A stretch of 64,000 nt of DNA from Nonomuraea wenchangensis (GTDB lineage: Bacteria > Actinomycetota > Actinomycetes > Streptosporangiales > Streptosporangiaceae): the NCBI RefSeq assembly GCF_900111685.1, contig NZ_FOHX01000002.1, forward strand, positions 493,869 through 557,868, written 5' to 3'. The notes under the pieces were generated by a model. It ran no database searches. It saw nothing but the letters and a program-made list of their open reading frames with translations, and was not told the DNA's origin. The translations under genes were made by a program, and so were the position numbers. Shown piece after piece: positions 6,915 through 15,342 of the stretch. How positions within the stretch are numbered: the first letter of the stretch is position 1; the number at the start of each line of letters is the position of its first letter.

Positions 6915-8486
6915 CTAGCCCAGCGCCGCCTTCTCGGCCAGCCCCAGAGGCAGGCCGCCGGAGCCGGCGATGCGGTCGTGGAACTCCTTGAGCGAGCCCT
7001 GGAACGACTGCCGGATCCGGTCGATCTCGATGGCCCCCGTCAGGTACGAGGGCGCCTGGGTGGGCCAGGCGCAGTAGCGGTTGACCTCCCCCTGGGCGGT
7101 GCCCGGCGACAGCGACGCCTTCGTGGCCATGAACGTCTCGGCCTCCTCGATCGACATGTCCTCGCAGTGCAGCGCGGTGTCGACGACGATGCGGGCGGCG
7201 CGGAAGATCCGGCAGTCCAGGTGGGCCAGCTCGGTGGCGGGGGTGTCGAAGTAGCCCTGCTCGTGCAGGAGCTTCTCGACGTACAGGGCCCAGCCCTCGC
7301 TGAAGTAGGGGGTGCGGAAGACCTTCCTGACCGTGCGCGGGTTGCCCGCCATGTACGACAGGTGCCAGTGGTGGCCGGGATAGGCCTCGTGGACGGCGAT
7401 CGAGGGCATCTGGGCCCGCGAGTTCGTCCGCAGCCGCTGGCGCACCTGCTCCTCGGTGAAGTCGTCCGGCGTGTACGGCACGAAGAACACGCCGGTGCGC
7501 GAGCCGGCCAGCGGCGGCGGCGCCAGGTAGTGGGCGACGGACAGGACCGGCCGGGTGTACTCGGCGGAGGGCAGCACCTGGCACTCCTCGCCGTCGGCGA
7601 AGGTGACCAGGTCGCGCTCGGCGACGAAGGCGCGGGCGCGCAGGGTCTCGGCCTCGTACTCGGCCCGCATGTCGGCGAGGGTGGGCGGGTGATCGTCCAT
7701 CAGGGACTCCATGGCCGCGCGCCAGTCCTCGCCGCCGTTCACCCGTACGGAGACCTCCCGCATCCTGGCGTCCAGCTCGGCCCAGGCGGCCTTGCCCTTC
7801 TCGTGCAGCTCGGCGGCGCCGTAGCCGAGGAGCTCGCGCTCGCGGAGCAGGGTGGAGTAGAGCTTCTCCCCCATGCGCCAGGTGCCGCCGCAGGTGAAGC
7901 CCTCCAGGAAGGTCACGAGCTCGTCGAAGGCGCGGGCGGCGGGCTCGGCGGCCTCGGCCAGCCTGGCGCGCAACCCGTCGTCCCCGACCATGCCGGGGAT
8001 GGTGCGGGTGAGGAAGTTGCGGCCGGTGCGGGCCTGGCCGAGGCCGCGCTGGACGAGCAGCGGCGCGGCGAGGTCGGGGTCGAGGTTGGCGCGGCAGGCG
8101 GCGAGCACGCCGGGCACCTCCGCCAGCCGGGAGATGGCGGCCGCCACCAGCTCGGGCTCGGGCTGGAGCCGCCGCTGGAACGGGGTGTACATCGCGCCGA
8201 AGACCGGCGAGAGGTAGACGCCCGGGTCGCGGCGCCACTCGGGCCAGGACGAGGCGATCGCGATCGAGCCTCTGAGCTGGGAGAGGACGAGGTCTCTGTC
8301 GATCTCGTCGTCGAGGGAGGCGGTGGGGAGCCCCTGCAGCCGCTCGGCCCAGCGGGCCTCCTCGCGCTCGCGGGCGGCCCAGCCGGCGGCGGTGAAGTCG
8401 CCTAGGGTGTGATCGTAACCGTCCGCCCCCAGCAGGCTGGCGAGCACGGGATGGTCGGAAAAGTACCACTTGAGAAACTCGTCCAC
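6915..8486 (-). CDS. DUF885 family protein, probable metallopeptidase-like enzyme
   Basis: 523 residues. Near residue 365 the segment SIAVHEAYPGHHWHLSYMAG carries the conserved His-Glu ... Gly-His-His of the DUF885 family, and YFSEGWALYVEKL about 45 residues later supplies a conserved downstream Glu. The arrangement is like a zinc peptidase active site, but substrates of the family are not established. No signal peptide is visible, so it is likely cytoplasmic. GTG start at 8486; divergent from the DUF4032 gene only 22 bases away. Confidence 0.8.
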   Translation of the reverse strand: MDEFLKWYFSDHPVLASLLGADGYDHTLGDFTAAGWAAREREEARWAERLQGLPTASLDDEIDRDLVLSQLRGSIAIASSWPEWRRDPGVYLSPVFGAMYTPFQRRLQPEPELVAAAISRLAEVPGVLAACRANLDPDLAAPLLVQRGLGQARTGRNFLTRTIPGMVGDDGLRARLAEAAEPAARAFDELVTFLEGFTCGGTWRMGEKLYSTLLRERELLGYGAAELHEKGKAAWAELDARMREVSVRVNGGEDWRAAMESLMDDHPPTLADMRAEYEAETLRARAFVAERDLVTFADGEECQVLPSAEYTRPVLSVAHYLAPPPLAGSRTGVFFVPYTPDDFTEEQVRQRLRTNSRAQMPSIAVHEAYPGHHWHLSYMAGNPRTVRKVFRTPYFSEGWALYVEKLLHEQGYFDTPATELAHLDCRIFRAARIVVDTALHCEDMSIEEAETFMATKASLSPGTAQGEVNRYCAWPTQAPSYLTGAIEIDRIRQSFQGSLKEFHDRIAGSGGLPLGLAEKAALG

Positions 8487-8508
8487 CGCCGCACCTTATC
8501 CTGAGCGA

Positions 8509-9717
8509 ATGCCCCTCCAGATCACTGGCGCGCTCGGCGATCCCGACCTGCTCCGCCTCCCCTGGGACGTCCCTCTCGAAGACTGGCCGCAGCACCATCT
8601 GGTGGATCTGCCGCGCGGCATCTCCCGGCACATCGTGCGCTTCGCCCGGCTCGGCGGCAAGGTGTACGCGATCAAGGAGATCAGCGAGCGCTACGCCAGG
8701 CGGGAGTACCAGCTCCTCTGGGACCTGGCCAGGCTCGACGCGCCGTCGGTCGAGCCGGTCGCGTACGTCACCGGCAGGGACGACGGCCTCGACGCCGCGC
8801 TGATCACCCGGCACCTGCAGTTCTCGCTGCCCTACCGCGCGGTCATGTCGGGCACCCTGCGCCCCGACACGCTCACCCGCCTGCTGGACGCCCTGGCCGT
8901 GCTGCTGGTGCGGCTGCACCTCAACGGCTTCTACTGGGGCGACTGCTCGCTGTCCAACACGCTCTTCCGCCGGGACGCGGGGGCGTTCGCGGCCTATCTG
9001 GTGGACGCCGAGACCGGCGAGCTGCACCCGATGATCAGCGAGGGCCAGCGGCTGACCGACATCGACGTGGCCCACACCAACATCTTCGGCGAGATGCTGG
9101 ACCTGGAGGCCGGCGGGCTGCTGCACCCGTCGATCGACCCCATGGAGACCGCCGAGGACATCGTGGCCCGCTACCACCGCCTCTGGGCCGAGCTCAACGA
9201 CAGCGAGATCATCGAGGAGCTGGACTGGCACCGCGTGGAGCAGCGCGTCCGGCGGCTCAACCTGCTCGGCTTCGACGTGGCCGAGATGATGGTGCGGCGC
9301 AAGGTCGGCACCGGCCGGCTCATCGTCCGGCCGAAGGTCGTGGACGCCGGGCACCACCAGCGGCGGCTGCTCAGGCTGACCGGCCTCGACGTCGAGGAGA
9401 ACCAGGCCAGGCGGCTGCTCAACGACCTCGACGGCTTCCGGGTGGCGAAGGGCCTGCGGCACGAGGACGAGGCCATCGTGGCGCACCGGTGGCTGGCCGA
9501 GGTGTTCAACCCGACGGTGGACGCGATCCCGGCCGGGCTGCGTGGGAAGCTGGAGCCCGCGCAGATCTTCCACGAGATCCTCGACCACCGCTGGTATCTG
9601 TCCGAGCAGGCGGGCGCCGACGTCGGGCTCGCCACGGCCGTGAAGTCGTACGTGGACAACGTGCTCGTGCACAAGCCCGACGAGAAGGCGCTGATCCCGG
9701 ACGAACCGGACGAGTGA
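8509..9717 (+). CDS. DUF4032 domain, kinase-fold protein
   Basis: 402 residues. The N-terminal half resembles a lipopolysaccharide-kinase/protein-kinase fold: YAIKEI near residue 50 looks like the ATP-binding Lys strand and FYWGDCSLSNTLF (about 140-152) the catalytic loop, followed by YLVDAETGEL like the metal-binding Asp. The C-terminal half matches DUF4032, an actinobacterial domain without known function. ATG 8509 is preferred because the family starts with this MPLQITG-like segment. Any phosphotransfer activity is inferred. Confidence 0.8.
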   Translation: MPLQITGALGDPDLLRLPWDVPLEDWPQHHLVDLPRGISRHIVRFARLGGKVYAIKEISERYARREYQLLWDLARLDAPSVEPVAYVTGRDDGLDAALITRHLQFSLPYRAVMSGTLRPDTLTRLLDALAVLLVRLHLNGFYWGDCSLSNTLFRRDAGAFAAYLVDAETGELHPMISEGQRLTDIDVAHTNIFGEMLDLEAGGLLHPSIDPMETAEDIVARYHRLWAELNDSEIIEELDWHRVEQRVRRLNLLGFDVAEMMVRRKVGTGRLIVRPKVVDAGHHQRRLLRLTGLDVEENQARRLLNDLDGFRVAKGLRHEDEAIVAHRWLAEVFNPTVDAIPAGLRGKLEPAQIFHEILDHRWYLSEQAGADVGLATAVKSYVDNVLVHKPDEKALIPDEPDE

Positions 9718-10323
9718 TCAGTAGGCGACCGTGATGCGGGTGCGCGGGTGGGCGTCGCGCTCCAGCTCGTCGGCGACGGCGACCGCGTAGTCCTCGGCCG
9801 TGATGAAGCTGCGGCCGTCGGCGTCGGCGAGCAGGTCCTCGCGGCCGATGCGATAGACGCCGGTGCGCTCGCCAGGCGCGATCTCGGCGGCCGGCGAGAT
9901 GTAGGTCCAGTCGAGGTCGTCCACCTGGCGGTAGAGACCGAGGGCCTGCCGCCCGGCCATCGCCTCCTTTTTGTAGATCTCCGGGAAGCCGGGCGTGTCG
10001 ACCAGGTCCTCGCCCGAGGGCGCCTTGAGGCTGCCGGCACCGCCGACGGCGATCAGCCGCCGCGTGCCGGCCTCGCGGGCGCCGTCGATGACCGCGCGGT
10101 TGGCCTCCAGGAACGGGCCCTCCGGGTCGCTGCCGTCGCGCGGCGGTGAGATGGCGAGCACGATCGCGTCGTGCCCCTTGGCCAGGGTGGCGGTGTCACG
10201 GACGTCGCCCTTGACCGGGCCGCCCGAGCGGCTGACGCCGGTGACCTCGTGCCCGCGGCCGGTCAGCTCCGCGACGATGCGCTGCCCGATCATGCCGGTC
10301 GCGCCAAAGACAAGGATCTTCAT
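9718..10323 (-). CDS. NAD(P)-binding Rossmann protein (YwnB/NmrA-like)
   Basis: 201 residues. The start MKILVFGATGMIGQRIVAEL is a classic GxTGxxG dinucleotide-binding loop, then IAVGGAGSL and DWTYISPAAEI place it in the atypical short-chain group of NmrA/YwnB-like proteins. These act as flavin or quinone reductases or redox-sensing proteins. It is divergent from an HxlR regulator with a shared operator, the usual arrangement for an HxlR-controlled reductase induced by electrophiles or quinones; that induction is inferred. Confidence 0.85.
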   Translation of the reverse strand: MKILVFGATGMIGQRIVAELTGRGHEVTGVSRSGGPVKGDVRDTATLAKGHDAIVLAISPPRDGSDPEGPFLEANRAVIDGAREAGTRRLIAVGGAGSLKAPSGEDLVDTPGFPEIYKKEAMAGRQALGLYRQVDDLDWTYISPAAEIAPGERTGVYRIGREDLLADADGRSFITAEDYAVAVADELERDAHPRTRITVAY

Positions 10324-10331
10324 GGGCCAAC

Positions 10332-10370
10332 AGTATCCGTTGGATACTGGTTACTTCATCGTGCTATAAG
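10332..10370 (+). promoter_or_regulatory. HxlR operator and promoter
   Basis: A perfect inverted repeat AGTATCC-GTT-GGATACT (10332-10348) lies in the 53-base gap between the reductase and hxlR-like genes. For the plus strand TATAAG (10365-10370) ends six bases before the GTG start at 10377, so that message is probably leaderless; the operator covers the -35 region. A half-site GGATACC recurs just inside the coding start. Confidence 0.65.
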
Positions 10371-10376
10371 TACCTT

Positions 10377-10727
10377 GTGGATACCGGTGACGTATTCGAC
10401 CCCCAATGCCCGACCCGCGTGGTTCTGGACCGCATCGGCGATAAATGGTCCATGTTGGTGCTGCTCAGCCTCCGTGACGGGCCGATGCGCTTCACCCAGT
10501 TGCGGACCCGGATCGGCGGCGTCACGCCGAAGGTGCTCACCCAGACGCTGCGCGCGATGGAGCAGGACGGACTGCTGACGCGGAAGGTGTTCGCGGAGGT
10601 CCCGCCGCGGGTGGAGTACACGCTGACGGACCTCGGGCGCTCGCTGCACGGGCCGCTGTCCGTGGTGGCCGAATGGGCCGAGCGGCACGTCTCGGAAATC
10701 CTCCGTTGCCGCGAGAAATTCTCGTAA
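10377..10727 (+). CDS. HxlR family winged-helix regulator
   Basis: 116 residues. The pattern CPTRVVLDRIGDKWSMLVLL, MRFTQLRTRIGGVTPKVLTQ and LRAMEQDGLLTRKV is typical of HxlR. Cys11 near the N-terminus is at the position used for thiol sensing in YodB-like members. GTG start with no Shine-Dalgarno, consistent with a leaderless transcript from the promoter just upstream. It probably represses itself and the divergent reductase through the shared 17-bp palindrome. Confidence 0.92.
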   Translation: MDTGDVFDPQCPTRVVLDRIGDKWSMLVLLSLRDGPMRFTQLRTRIGGVTPKVLTQTLRAMEQDGLLTRKVFAEVPPRVEYTLTDLGRSLHGPLSVVAEWAERHVSEILRCREKFS

Positions 10728-10864
10728 ATCAAATAATTATCTGTACTGGTGTTGTTTTTCTCCGCCATCGCCGTACAAAACATTAACTCCAGCGACTGAT
10801 CACGCTTCGCGGCGGTTCCGTACCTCTACGCTGTCTCCGTCCCACCGATGGCGAGGGAGGTCCC

Positions 10865-11239
10865 GTGCTCGGAATCGACACCTGCCTGGCAGAGGTCATG
10901 GCCATACCAGGCGCGCTGGACGCCATGCTGGTCGACCACACCAGCGGCATGGCCGTGGCCTTCAGCCAGGCGTCCGGCGTCGACGCCGACCGCTCGGCCG
11001 CCGCGCTCACCGAGGCGCTGCGCGCCACCTCCGACGGGCTCGCCCGCACCTGTCCCGGTGACGTCGTACGCATCGACGACATGATGGTCACCACGGACAA
11101 GGGCCACCATCTGCTCCGGCTGATGGAGACCGTCTTCGAGGGGCCGCTCGTCATCTACGTACGCCTCGACCTGGAGCGAGCCAACCTCGCCCTGGCCCGG
11201 CACCGTCTCCAGTCCATCGCCGGCCGTCTGACGACGTGA
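10865..11239 (+). CDS. Roadblock/LC7 domain protein (first in operon)
   Basis: 124 residues. It has the compact Roadblock fold pattern: helix ending ...AIPGALDAMLVDHTSGMAVA, central strands, and a C-terminal helix DLERANLALARHRLQSI. It closely parallels the fourth gene of the operon. Roadblock proteins bind or regulate small Ras-like GTPases; in actinomycete conservons they sit beside a DUF742 protein, a GTPase and a kinase. Here those partners are missing. GTG start after GGGAGG. Confidence 0.8.
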   Translation: MLGIDTCLAEVMAIPGALDAMLVDHTSGMAVAFSQASGVDADRSAAALTEALRATSDGLARTCPGDVVRIDDMMVTTDKGHHLLRLMETVFEGPLVIYVRLDLERANLALARHRLQSIAGRLTT

Positions 11240-11242
11240 GCC

Positions 11243-12091
11243 ATGACCAAGCTGGACTCCCTCCTCGCCGGGCTCGCCCGAGAGCGCTCGACAGGCGCAC
11301 TGCGGGTCGGCCGGAGCGGCACGATCTTCCTGTCGGACGGGCGCGTGACGTACATGGAGTGCGCCCACACCCCGAGCTTCGAGCGGCTGCTCACCGCCAG
11401 GGGACGCATGTCGGAGGCGGCGCTGCGCGGCGCGCAGTCCGACGGAGGCCGCGACCGGCTGCTGCGGGAGGGCTCCATCACCCAGGGAGAGCTCCAGTAC
11501 GCCGTGCTCGGCGTGGTGCTCGACGCGGCCTTCTTCCTGCTGCCGATGAGCGGGACCCGGCCCAAGTTCCGCCCGGGCGAGGAGCACTGGCTGGGCGGGC
11601 AGTGGTTCTTCGACGTGGCGGGGCTGGTGCGCGAGTGCGCCAGGCGGCGGGCCCAGCTCGCCGGGATCTGGCCCTCGGCCGACGTCGACACCAGCCCGGT
11701 GCGCCCGGCCACCGCCCTGGCCGGGCAGGCGGTGACGCTCGACCGGGTCCAGTGGGAGGTGCTCGTCCAGGCCGACCGGAGGGCGACCCCGCTGGAGCTG
11801 GCCAAGCAGATCGGGCGGTCGGGCTACTCGGTGCTGCTGGCGGTGCGCCGGCTGGCCGCCGCCGGCCTGCTCTGCCCGCCGGACCCGCCCGATGGTCCGC
11901 CGGGCCAGGACCCTGACCCGCTGTCCGCCGGCGACGAGCGGACGCTGCCCAGGCGGGCCCGCGGCGAGCTGCCGCGGCCGCCGCACCATCCGGAGGCCCC
12001 GCGGCTGCCCGCCGGGCCGCCCGTCACGGGGGACCCGACCGATATAGCGCTGCTGTTGCGGCTGAAGAAAGCGCTAGAGGAGCTGTCGTGA
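11243..12091 (+). CDS. DUF4388 (PATAN)-like protein with winged-helix and proline-rich tail
   Basis: 282 residues. Residues 1-110 (STGALRVGRSGTIFLSDGRV, then an LLREGSITQGEL segment) look like a DUF4388/PATAN-type domain found in signalling proteins; residues 155-205 (EVLVQADRRATPLELAKQIG and VRRLAAAGLL) look like a winged helix. Residues 208-265 are Pro-rich and the protein ends in a short helix LLLRLKKALEEL. It starts three bases after the first Roadblock gene and overlaps the next, so it is probably an interaction platform for the Roadblock proteins. Confidence 0.65.
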   Translation: MTKLDSLLAGLARERSTGALRVGRSGTIFLSDGRVTYMECAHTPSFERLLTARGRMSEAALRGAQSDGGRDRLLREGSITQGELQYAVLGVVLDAAFFLLPMSGTRPKFRPGEEHWLGGQWFFDVAGLVRECARRRAQLAGIWPSADVDTSPVRPATALAGQAVTLDRVQWEVLVQADRRATPLELAKQIGRSGYSVLLAVRRLAAAGLLCPPDPPDGPPGQDPDPLSAGDERTLPRRARGELPRPPHHPEAPRLPAGPPVTGDPTDIALLLRLKKALEELS

Positions 12092-12495
12092 GGTTTCCCT
12101 CACTCAGGAGGAGGCCACGGGTGGAACCGACGCACGAGATCCTGGAGGAGATGCGGCTCCTGCGCGAGCGTACGCCGGACGTGCGCGGGAGCGTCGCCTG
12201 CACCGTGGACGGCCTGCAGGTGGCCTGCGACCTGCCCGACGAGATCGGCGAGCAGGCGGCGGCCCTCGCCGCGGCCCTGCTCGCCATGAGCAGGCGCATG
12301 CTGATCATGACGCAGCACGGCGCCTTCGAGGAGACGCTGATCTCCGGCACCGCCGGCTTCGTGGCCTTCTACGCGGCCGGCCCCACCGTCGTCCTCACAG
12401 TCCTGGCCGGACCCGGCGCGAACGTCGGGCTCCTGCGGCTGGAGGGCAGGAAGACGGCCGCCGCCGTGGCGGCCGTCGCAGCACACAAGCAGTGA
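12088..12495 (+). CDS. Roadblock/LC7 domain protein (third in operon)
   Basis: 135 residues. After a basic N-terminus (RFPSLRRRPR), the helix EILEEMRLLRERTPDVRGSV and strand-helix pattern VACTVDGLQVACDL ... LAAALLAMSRRML are Roadblock-like; the C-terminal helix KTAAAVAAVAAH closes the fold. GTG start overlaps the previous stop by four bases. It is more divergent from its two Roadblock neighbours than they are from each other, so a heteromeric assembly is plausible. Confidence 0.7.
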   Translation: MRFPSLRRRPRVEPTHEILEEMRLLRERTPDVRGSVACTVDGLQVACDLPDEIGEQAAALAAALLAMSRRMLIMTQHGAFEETLISGTAGFVAFYAAGPTVVLTVLAGPGANVGLLRLEGRKTAAAVAAVAAHKQ

Positions 12496-12523
12496 ACCCG
12501 AACCCGGCAGAGAAGGAGGAGTC

Positions 12524-12895
12524 ATGGCGGGCATGGACGTCTCTCTCAAGGAGATGATGACCATCGACGGCGCGGTCGGAGCGGCGGTCGTCGACTACGG
12601 CAGCGGCATGGCGCTGGGCACCCTCGGCGGATCGAAGGACCTGGACCTCCAGGTCGCCGCCGCGGGGAACACCGAGGTCGTCAAGGCCAAGCTGCGCACG
12701 ATGGACTCGCTGGGCCTCAAGGACAGCATCGAGGACATCCTCATCACCCTGGGCGGCCAGTACCACATCATCCGCCCGATCACCGGACGCGGCGGCAAGG
12801 GGCTGTTCCTCTACCTCGCCCTCGACCGCGCCCGGGCCAACCTGGCGATGTCCCGGCACCAGCTCCGGGCCATCGAGGAGAAGCTGGAGGTCTGA
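12524..12895 (+). CDS. Roadblock/LC7 domain protein (fourth in operon)
   Basis: 123 residues, paralogue of the first operon gene: LKEMMTIDGAVGAAVVDYGS aligns with the same segment there, and DRARANLAMSRHQLRAIEEK with its C-terminal helix. Central strands IEDILITLGGQYHIIRP are intact. Strong AAGGAGG upstream of the ATG suggests high translation. The gene is followed by a 14-bp stem terminator. Confidence 0.8.
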   Translation: MAGMDVSLKEMMTIDGAVGAAVVDYGSGMALGTLGGSKDLDLQVAAAGNTEVVKAKLRTMDSLGLKDSIEDILITLGGQYHIIRPITGRGGKGLFLYLALDRARANLAMSRHQLRAIEEKLEV

Positions 12896-12903
12896 CCACC
12901 GGC

Positions 12904-12938
12904 GCGGCCCGCGCCCCATGACGGGGGGCGCGGGCCGC
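12904..12938. terminator. Bidirectional terminator hairpin
   Basis: Perfect 14-bp stem GCGGCCCGCGCCCC / GGGGCGCGGGCCGC (12904-12917 and 12925-12938) with a 7-base loop, placed between the convergent Roadblock operon and alpha/beta hydrolase gene. Confidence 0.85.
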
Positions 12939-12945
12939 GGCGCGT

Positions 12946-13791
12946 TCAGGCGGTGGTGAGCTTGGTGATCTCGGCCACGAGGTCGGGCCAGAGCGCGCGC
13001 GGCAGGTCGTGCCCCATGCCCGGGTACGTCACCAGCCGGGCGCCCGGGATGGCCGCCGCCGTGGCCTGGCCGCCGGCCAGGGGGACGAGCTGGTCCGCCT
13101 CGCCGTGCACCACGAGGGTGGGCACGTCCAGCCGGCCGAGCGCCTCGACGCGGCTGCCCGAGGCCATGATGGCGGCGAGCTGGCGGCCGGTGCCCGCCGG
13201 GTCGAAGCAGCGATCGTAGGCCAGGCCGGCGAGGGTGGTGATGCGCTCGTGGTCCAGGTCGTAGCCGGGCGAGCCGATCACCGACCAGGTCCGTACGGCC
13301 TGCTCCAGCACCCCGTCGCGGTCGGCGGGCGGCCGGGCCATGAGGATCGCGGCGGCCTCCGCCGTCGGCGGCGCGACCTCCGGACCGGGCGTGGACATGA
13401 TCGAGGTGAGGGTCAGCACGCGCTCCGGGTGGCGGATGGCCAGCGTCTGGGCGATCATCCCGCCCATCGAGGCGCCCACCACGTGGGCCTGCGGCCAGCC
13501 GAGGGCGTCCATGAGGCCGGCGGTGTCGTCGGCCATGTCGTCCAGCAGGTACGGCGGAGCCGTGCCAGGACCGGGCACCCCCGCCTCGCCGAAGTGTGTG
13601 GACAGCCCCGCGTCGCGGTTGTCGAACCGGACCACGTGGTGTCCCTGCTCGGCCAGGAGCTCGCAGAGCCCTTCGTCCCAGTGGATGAGCTGGGCGCCGA
13701 GACCCATGATGAGGAGCAGCGGGCGGCCTCCCGGGGCGCCGAAGCTCTCGTAGGCGATGTCGATGCCGTTGGCGGCTACGCGGGTCGTCAC
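12946..13791 (-). CDS. Alpha/beta hydrolase
   Basis: 281 residues. The nucleophile elbow GASMGG is near residue 108, the acid is probably Asp in HGEADQLVPL near 230, and the catalytic His is in GMGHDLP near 258. The oxyanion region LLLIMGLGAQLIHWD is like that of esterases and aromatic-acid-linked hydrolases of the AB_hydrolase_1 family. Substrate unknown. Stand-alone, convergent with the Roadblock operon. Confidence 0.9.
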   Translation of the reverse strand: MTTRVAANGIDIAYESFGAPGGRPLLLIMGLGAQLIHWDEGLCELLAEQGHHVVRFDNRDAGLSTHFGEAGVPGPGTAPPYLLDDMADDTAGLMDALGWPQAHVVGASMGGMIAQTLAIRHPERVLTLTSIMSTPGPEVAPPTAEAAAILMARPPADRDGVLEQAVRTWSVIGSPGYDLDHERITTLAGLAYDRCFDPAGTGRQLAAIMASGSRVEALGRLDVPTLVVHGEADQLVPLAGGQATAAAIPGARLVTYPGMGHDLPRALWPDLVAEITKLTTA

Positions 13792-13842
13792 CGGGCCAGA
13801 ATCTCATTCTGGTCCGGTGACGTAAAGCGTCCGGGGCGGATG

Positions 13843-14658
13843 TCAGCGCTTGATCAGCCGCCGGAGGCGTCCGCCGCCGGCCACCACGGCCCCGCCGGCC
13901 AGGGCCAGCGCGAACCACAGCATGGCGCCGCCCGTGCCGGTGCTCGTCCGCTCGGTCTCGGCCGCGCGGGCGGGCACGGCCTTGCCGGCGGCGAGCTGGA
14001 CGTTCGCGCCGCCGGCGGAACCGCCGGCCTGGTCGCGCGTCTGCGTCTGCGTCTCGGGGCGCTGGGCCGCCTTCGCCGGCTGCGCGGTCTGCGTCGTCTC
14101 CGGCTTCTCCTCGACCTTCGGGGGCTTGGCCGGGTTGTTGTCACGGCGGGACCAGGCGCCGGTGGAGAACGGGACCGGGTAGTTCTTCTTGCCGACGCCG
14201 GGGCCCCACTTGGTGATGACGTAGTCGACCTTGATGTGGCCCTGGCCGCCGTTGCCGTCGACGTACAGGGTGGAGGGGTTGAACCTGCCGCCGGTCAGCT
14301 CGGCGAACGTCTTGGCGTCCAGGTCGAGCATGATGCCCCGGTTGGAGGGGATGCCGGGGCCGCGGTCGCCCACGAAGAAGGGCATCTTCTTGCCCTTGTA
14401 GATGACGTAGCCCTCGGTCAGCAGGGGCCAGCTCGGGCTGGCGGCCAGGCCCTTCTGCATGGGCTTGCCGCTGGCCGGCAGGCCCGTGTCCCCGGCCCTG
14501 CCGGAGGCGTCGTCCCAGAAGTAGGAGGCGGTGGTCGAGCCCTTGAGCAGGATCTGCTCGTCGGTGTCGGCGTGGGCGGGGGTGGAGACGGCGGTGAGCA
14601 CGCCGAACGAGCAGGCGGCGAGCACGGCGCAGGAGCGCAGGCCAAAGTGGGCAGACAT
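13843..14658 (-). CDS. Secreted, C-terminally anchored double-psi beta-barrel-like wall protein
   Basis: 271 residues. Signal peptide ending near AHA (residue 30), then a 130-residue domain with ASGKPMQKGLAASPSWPL, FFVGDRGPGIPSNRGIMLDL and KTFAELTGG, a pattern close to RlpA/3D-type double-psi barrels in cell-wall proteins. A Thr/Gln/Ala-rich linker (about 165-235) leads to one C-terminal helix (MLWFALALAGGAVVAGG) and a basic end, so it is anchored with the domain outside. The long leader carries a c-di-AMP riboswitch, which in actinobacteria usually controls wall-remodelling proteins. Enzymatic activity is not certain. Confidence 0.65.
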   Translation of the reverse strand: MSAHFGLRSCAVLAACSFGVLTAVSTPAHADTDEQILLKGSTTASYFWDDASGRAGDTGLPASGKPMQKGLAASPSWPLLTEGYVIYKGKKMPFFVGDRGPGIPSNRGIMLDLDAKTFAELTGGRFNPSTLYVDGNGGQGHIKVDYVITKWGPGVGKKNYPVPFSTGAWSRRDNNPAKPPKVEEKPETTQTAQPAKAAQRPETQTQTRDQAGGSAGGANVQLAAGKAVPARAAETERTSTGTGGAMLWFALALAGGAVVAGGGRLRRLIKR

Positions 14659-14777
14659 GAAGCAGTGAGTCCTTTGCGAGGGGGCAGGGACACGCGCTCA
14701 GGGGAGAAAGGCGCAGCCGGGAATGAACACCTGACGGGGGAGGCTGCGCGGAGCGCGGAAACGAGCCTGGGGTGAAG

Positions 14778-14796
14778 GGCCGCTCAGCGGGCGGCC
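14778..14796 (-). terminator. Candidate riboswitch expression-platform hairpin
   Basis: In the leader between the riboswitch core and the start codon, GGCCGC-N7-GCGGCC (arms 14778-14783 and 14791-14796) can fold. There is no long U tract, so whether it is an intrinsic terminator is uncertain. Confidence 0.35.
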
Positions 14797-14883
14797 GACA
14801 CTACGCTCTCGGGGGTCTCGACCGGTGGGGAGCCGGCGTCCGGGGGTGTGACGCGGTACGACATGCGGGGGTCCTCTCCATCA

Positions 14884-15012
14884 CGCCTACCGGGTTAGCT
14901 GACGGGTTCGGGCGAGGAGATGCCCTACCGGCGTGCTGCCGGATTCACCCCAACGAAGTGGGTCCCCGGTTCCCGAGTGGTTCGGGATTCGGCTGGTTGA
15001 ATGGCAAGACTA
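14884..15012 (-). ncRNA. ydaO/yuaA-type cyclic di-AMP riboswitch
   Basis: Read on the minus strand, 14893-14911 gives CCGAACCCGTCAGCTAACC, identical to the most conserved block of the ydaO class, preceded by GGGGACCCA (about 14955-14966), GGGGTGAATCC (14941-14951), GGTAGGGC and CTCCTCG (14912-14930), and followed by GGTAGGCG. The order and spacing agree with the known motif. It sits about 230 bases upstream of the secreted wall-protein gene. The 5' edge is approximate. The rest of the 14659-15141 gap shows no gene. Confidence 0.92.
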
Positions 15013-15141
15013 AACCACGCAAGTCAGGACGAACGCAAACGAATCGTCATGAATCGGACAAAAGATCTACCTGGGCGCGCGCAAAGAAAAAGGGAGGCGC
15101 GGAATAACCGCGCCCCCCTGGACCTGCCGGACGTGTCTGAC

Positions 15142-15342
15142 TCAGCCGCCGCTCTTGCGCCGGAAGGATCGCTTGTTCGCGGCCGGGCCGTGCGTGCCGT
15201 GGATCTTCGACGGATCGCCGCCCCTGCCACCCGCGCCGCCGGCCGCCTGCTGGCCACGCTTGCGATCAAGCGCCTCGCGGAACTTGCGCTTCATCTCGTC
15301 CTCGGGAGTTTCGCTGACTTCCGGCTCCGGTGATTCCGCCAT
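15142..15342 (-). CDS. DUF5302 domain protein
   Basis: 66 residues, very charged. EDEMKRKFREALDRKRGQQ followed by HGTHGPAANKRSFRRKSGG matches DUF5302, a small actinobacterial protein of unknown function. Acidic N-terminal quarter, strongly basic rest, no membrane segment; it may bind nucleic acid or ribosomes, which is a guess from charge only. Confidence 0.88.
   Translation of the reverse strand: MAESPEPEVSETPEDEMKRKFREALDRKRGQQAAGGAGGRGGDPSKIHGTHGPAANKRSFRRKSGG

Noticed and set aside
6487..9672. A 1061-codon minus-strand open frame
   Set aside because: It runs antisense to the aldolase and DUF4032 genes and shares no motif with any family; third-position GC favours the other frames.
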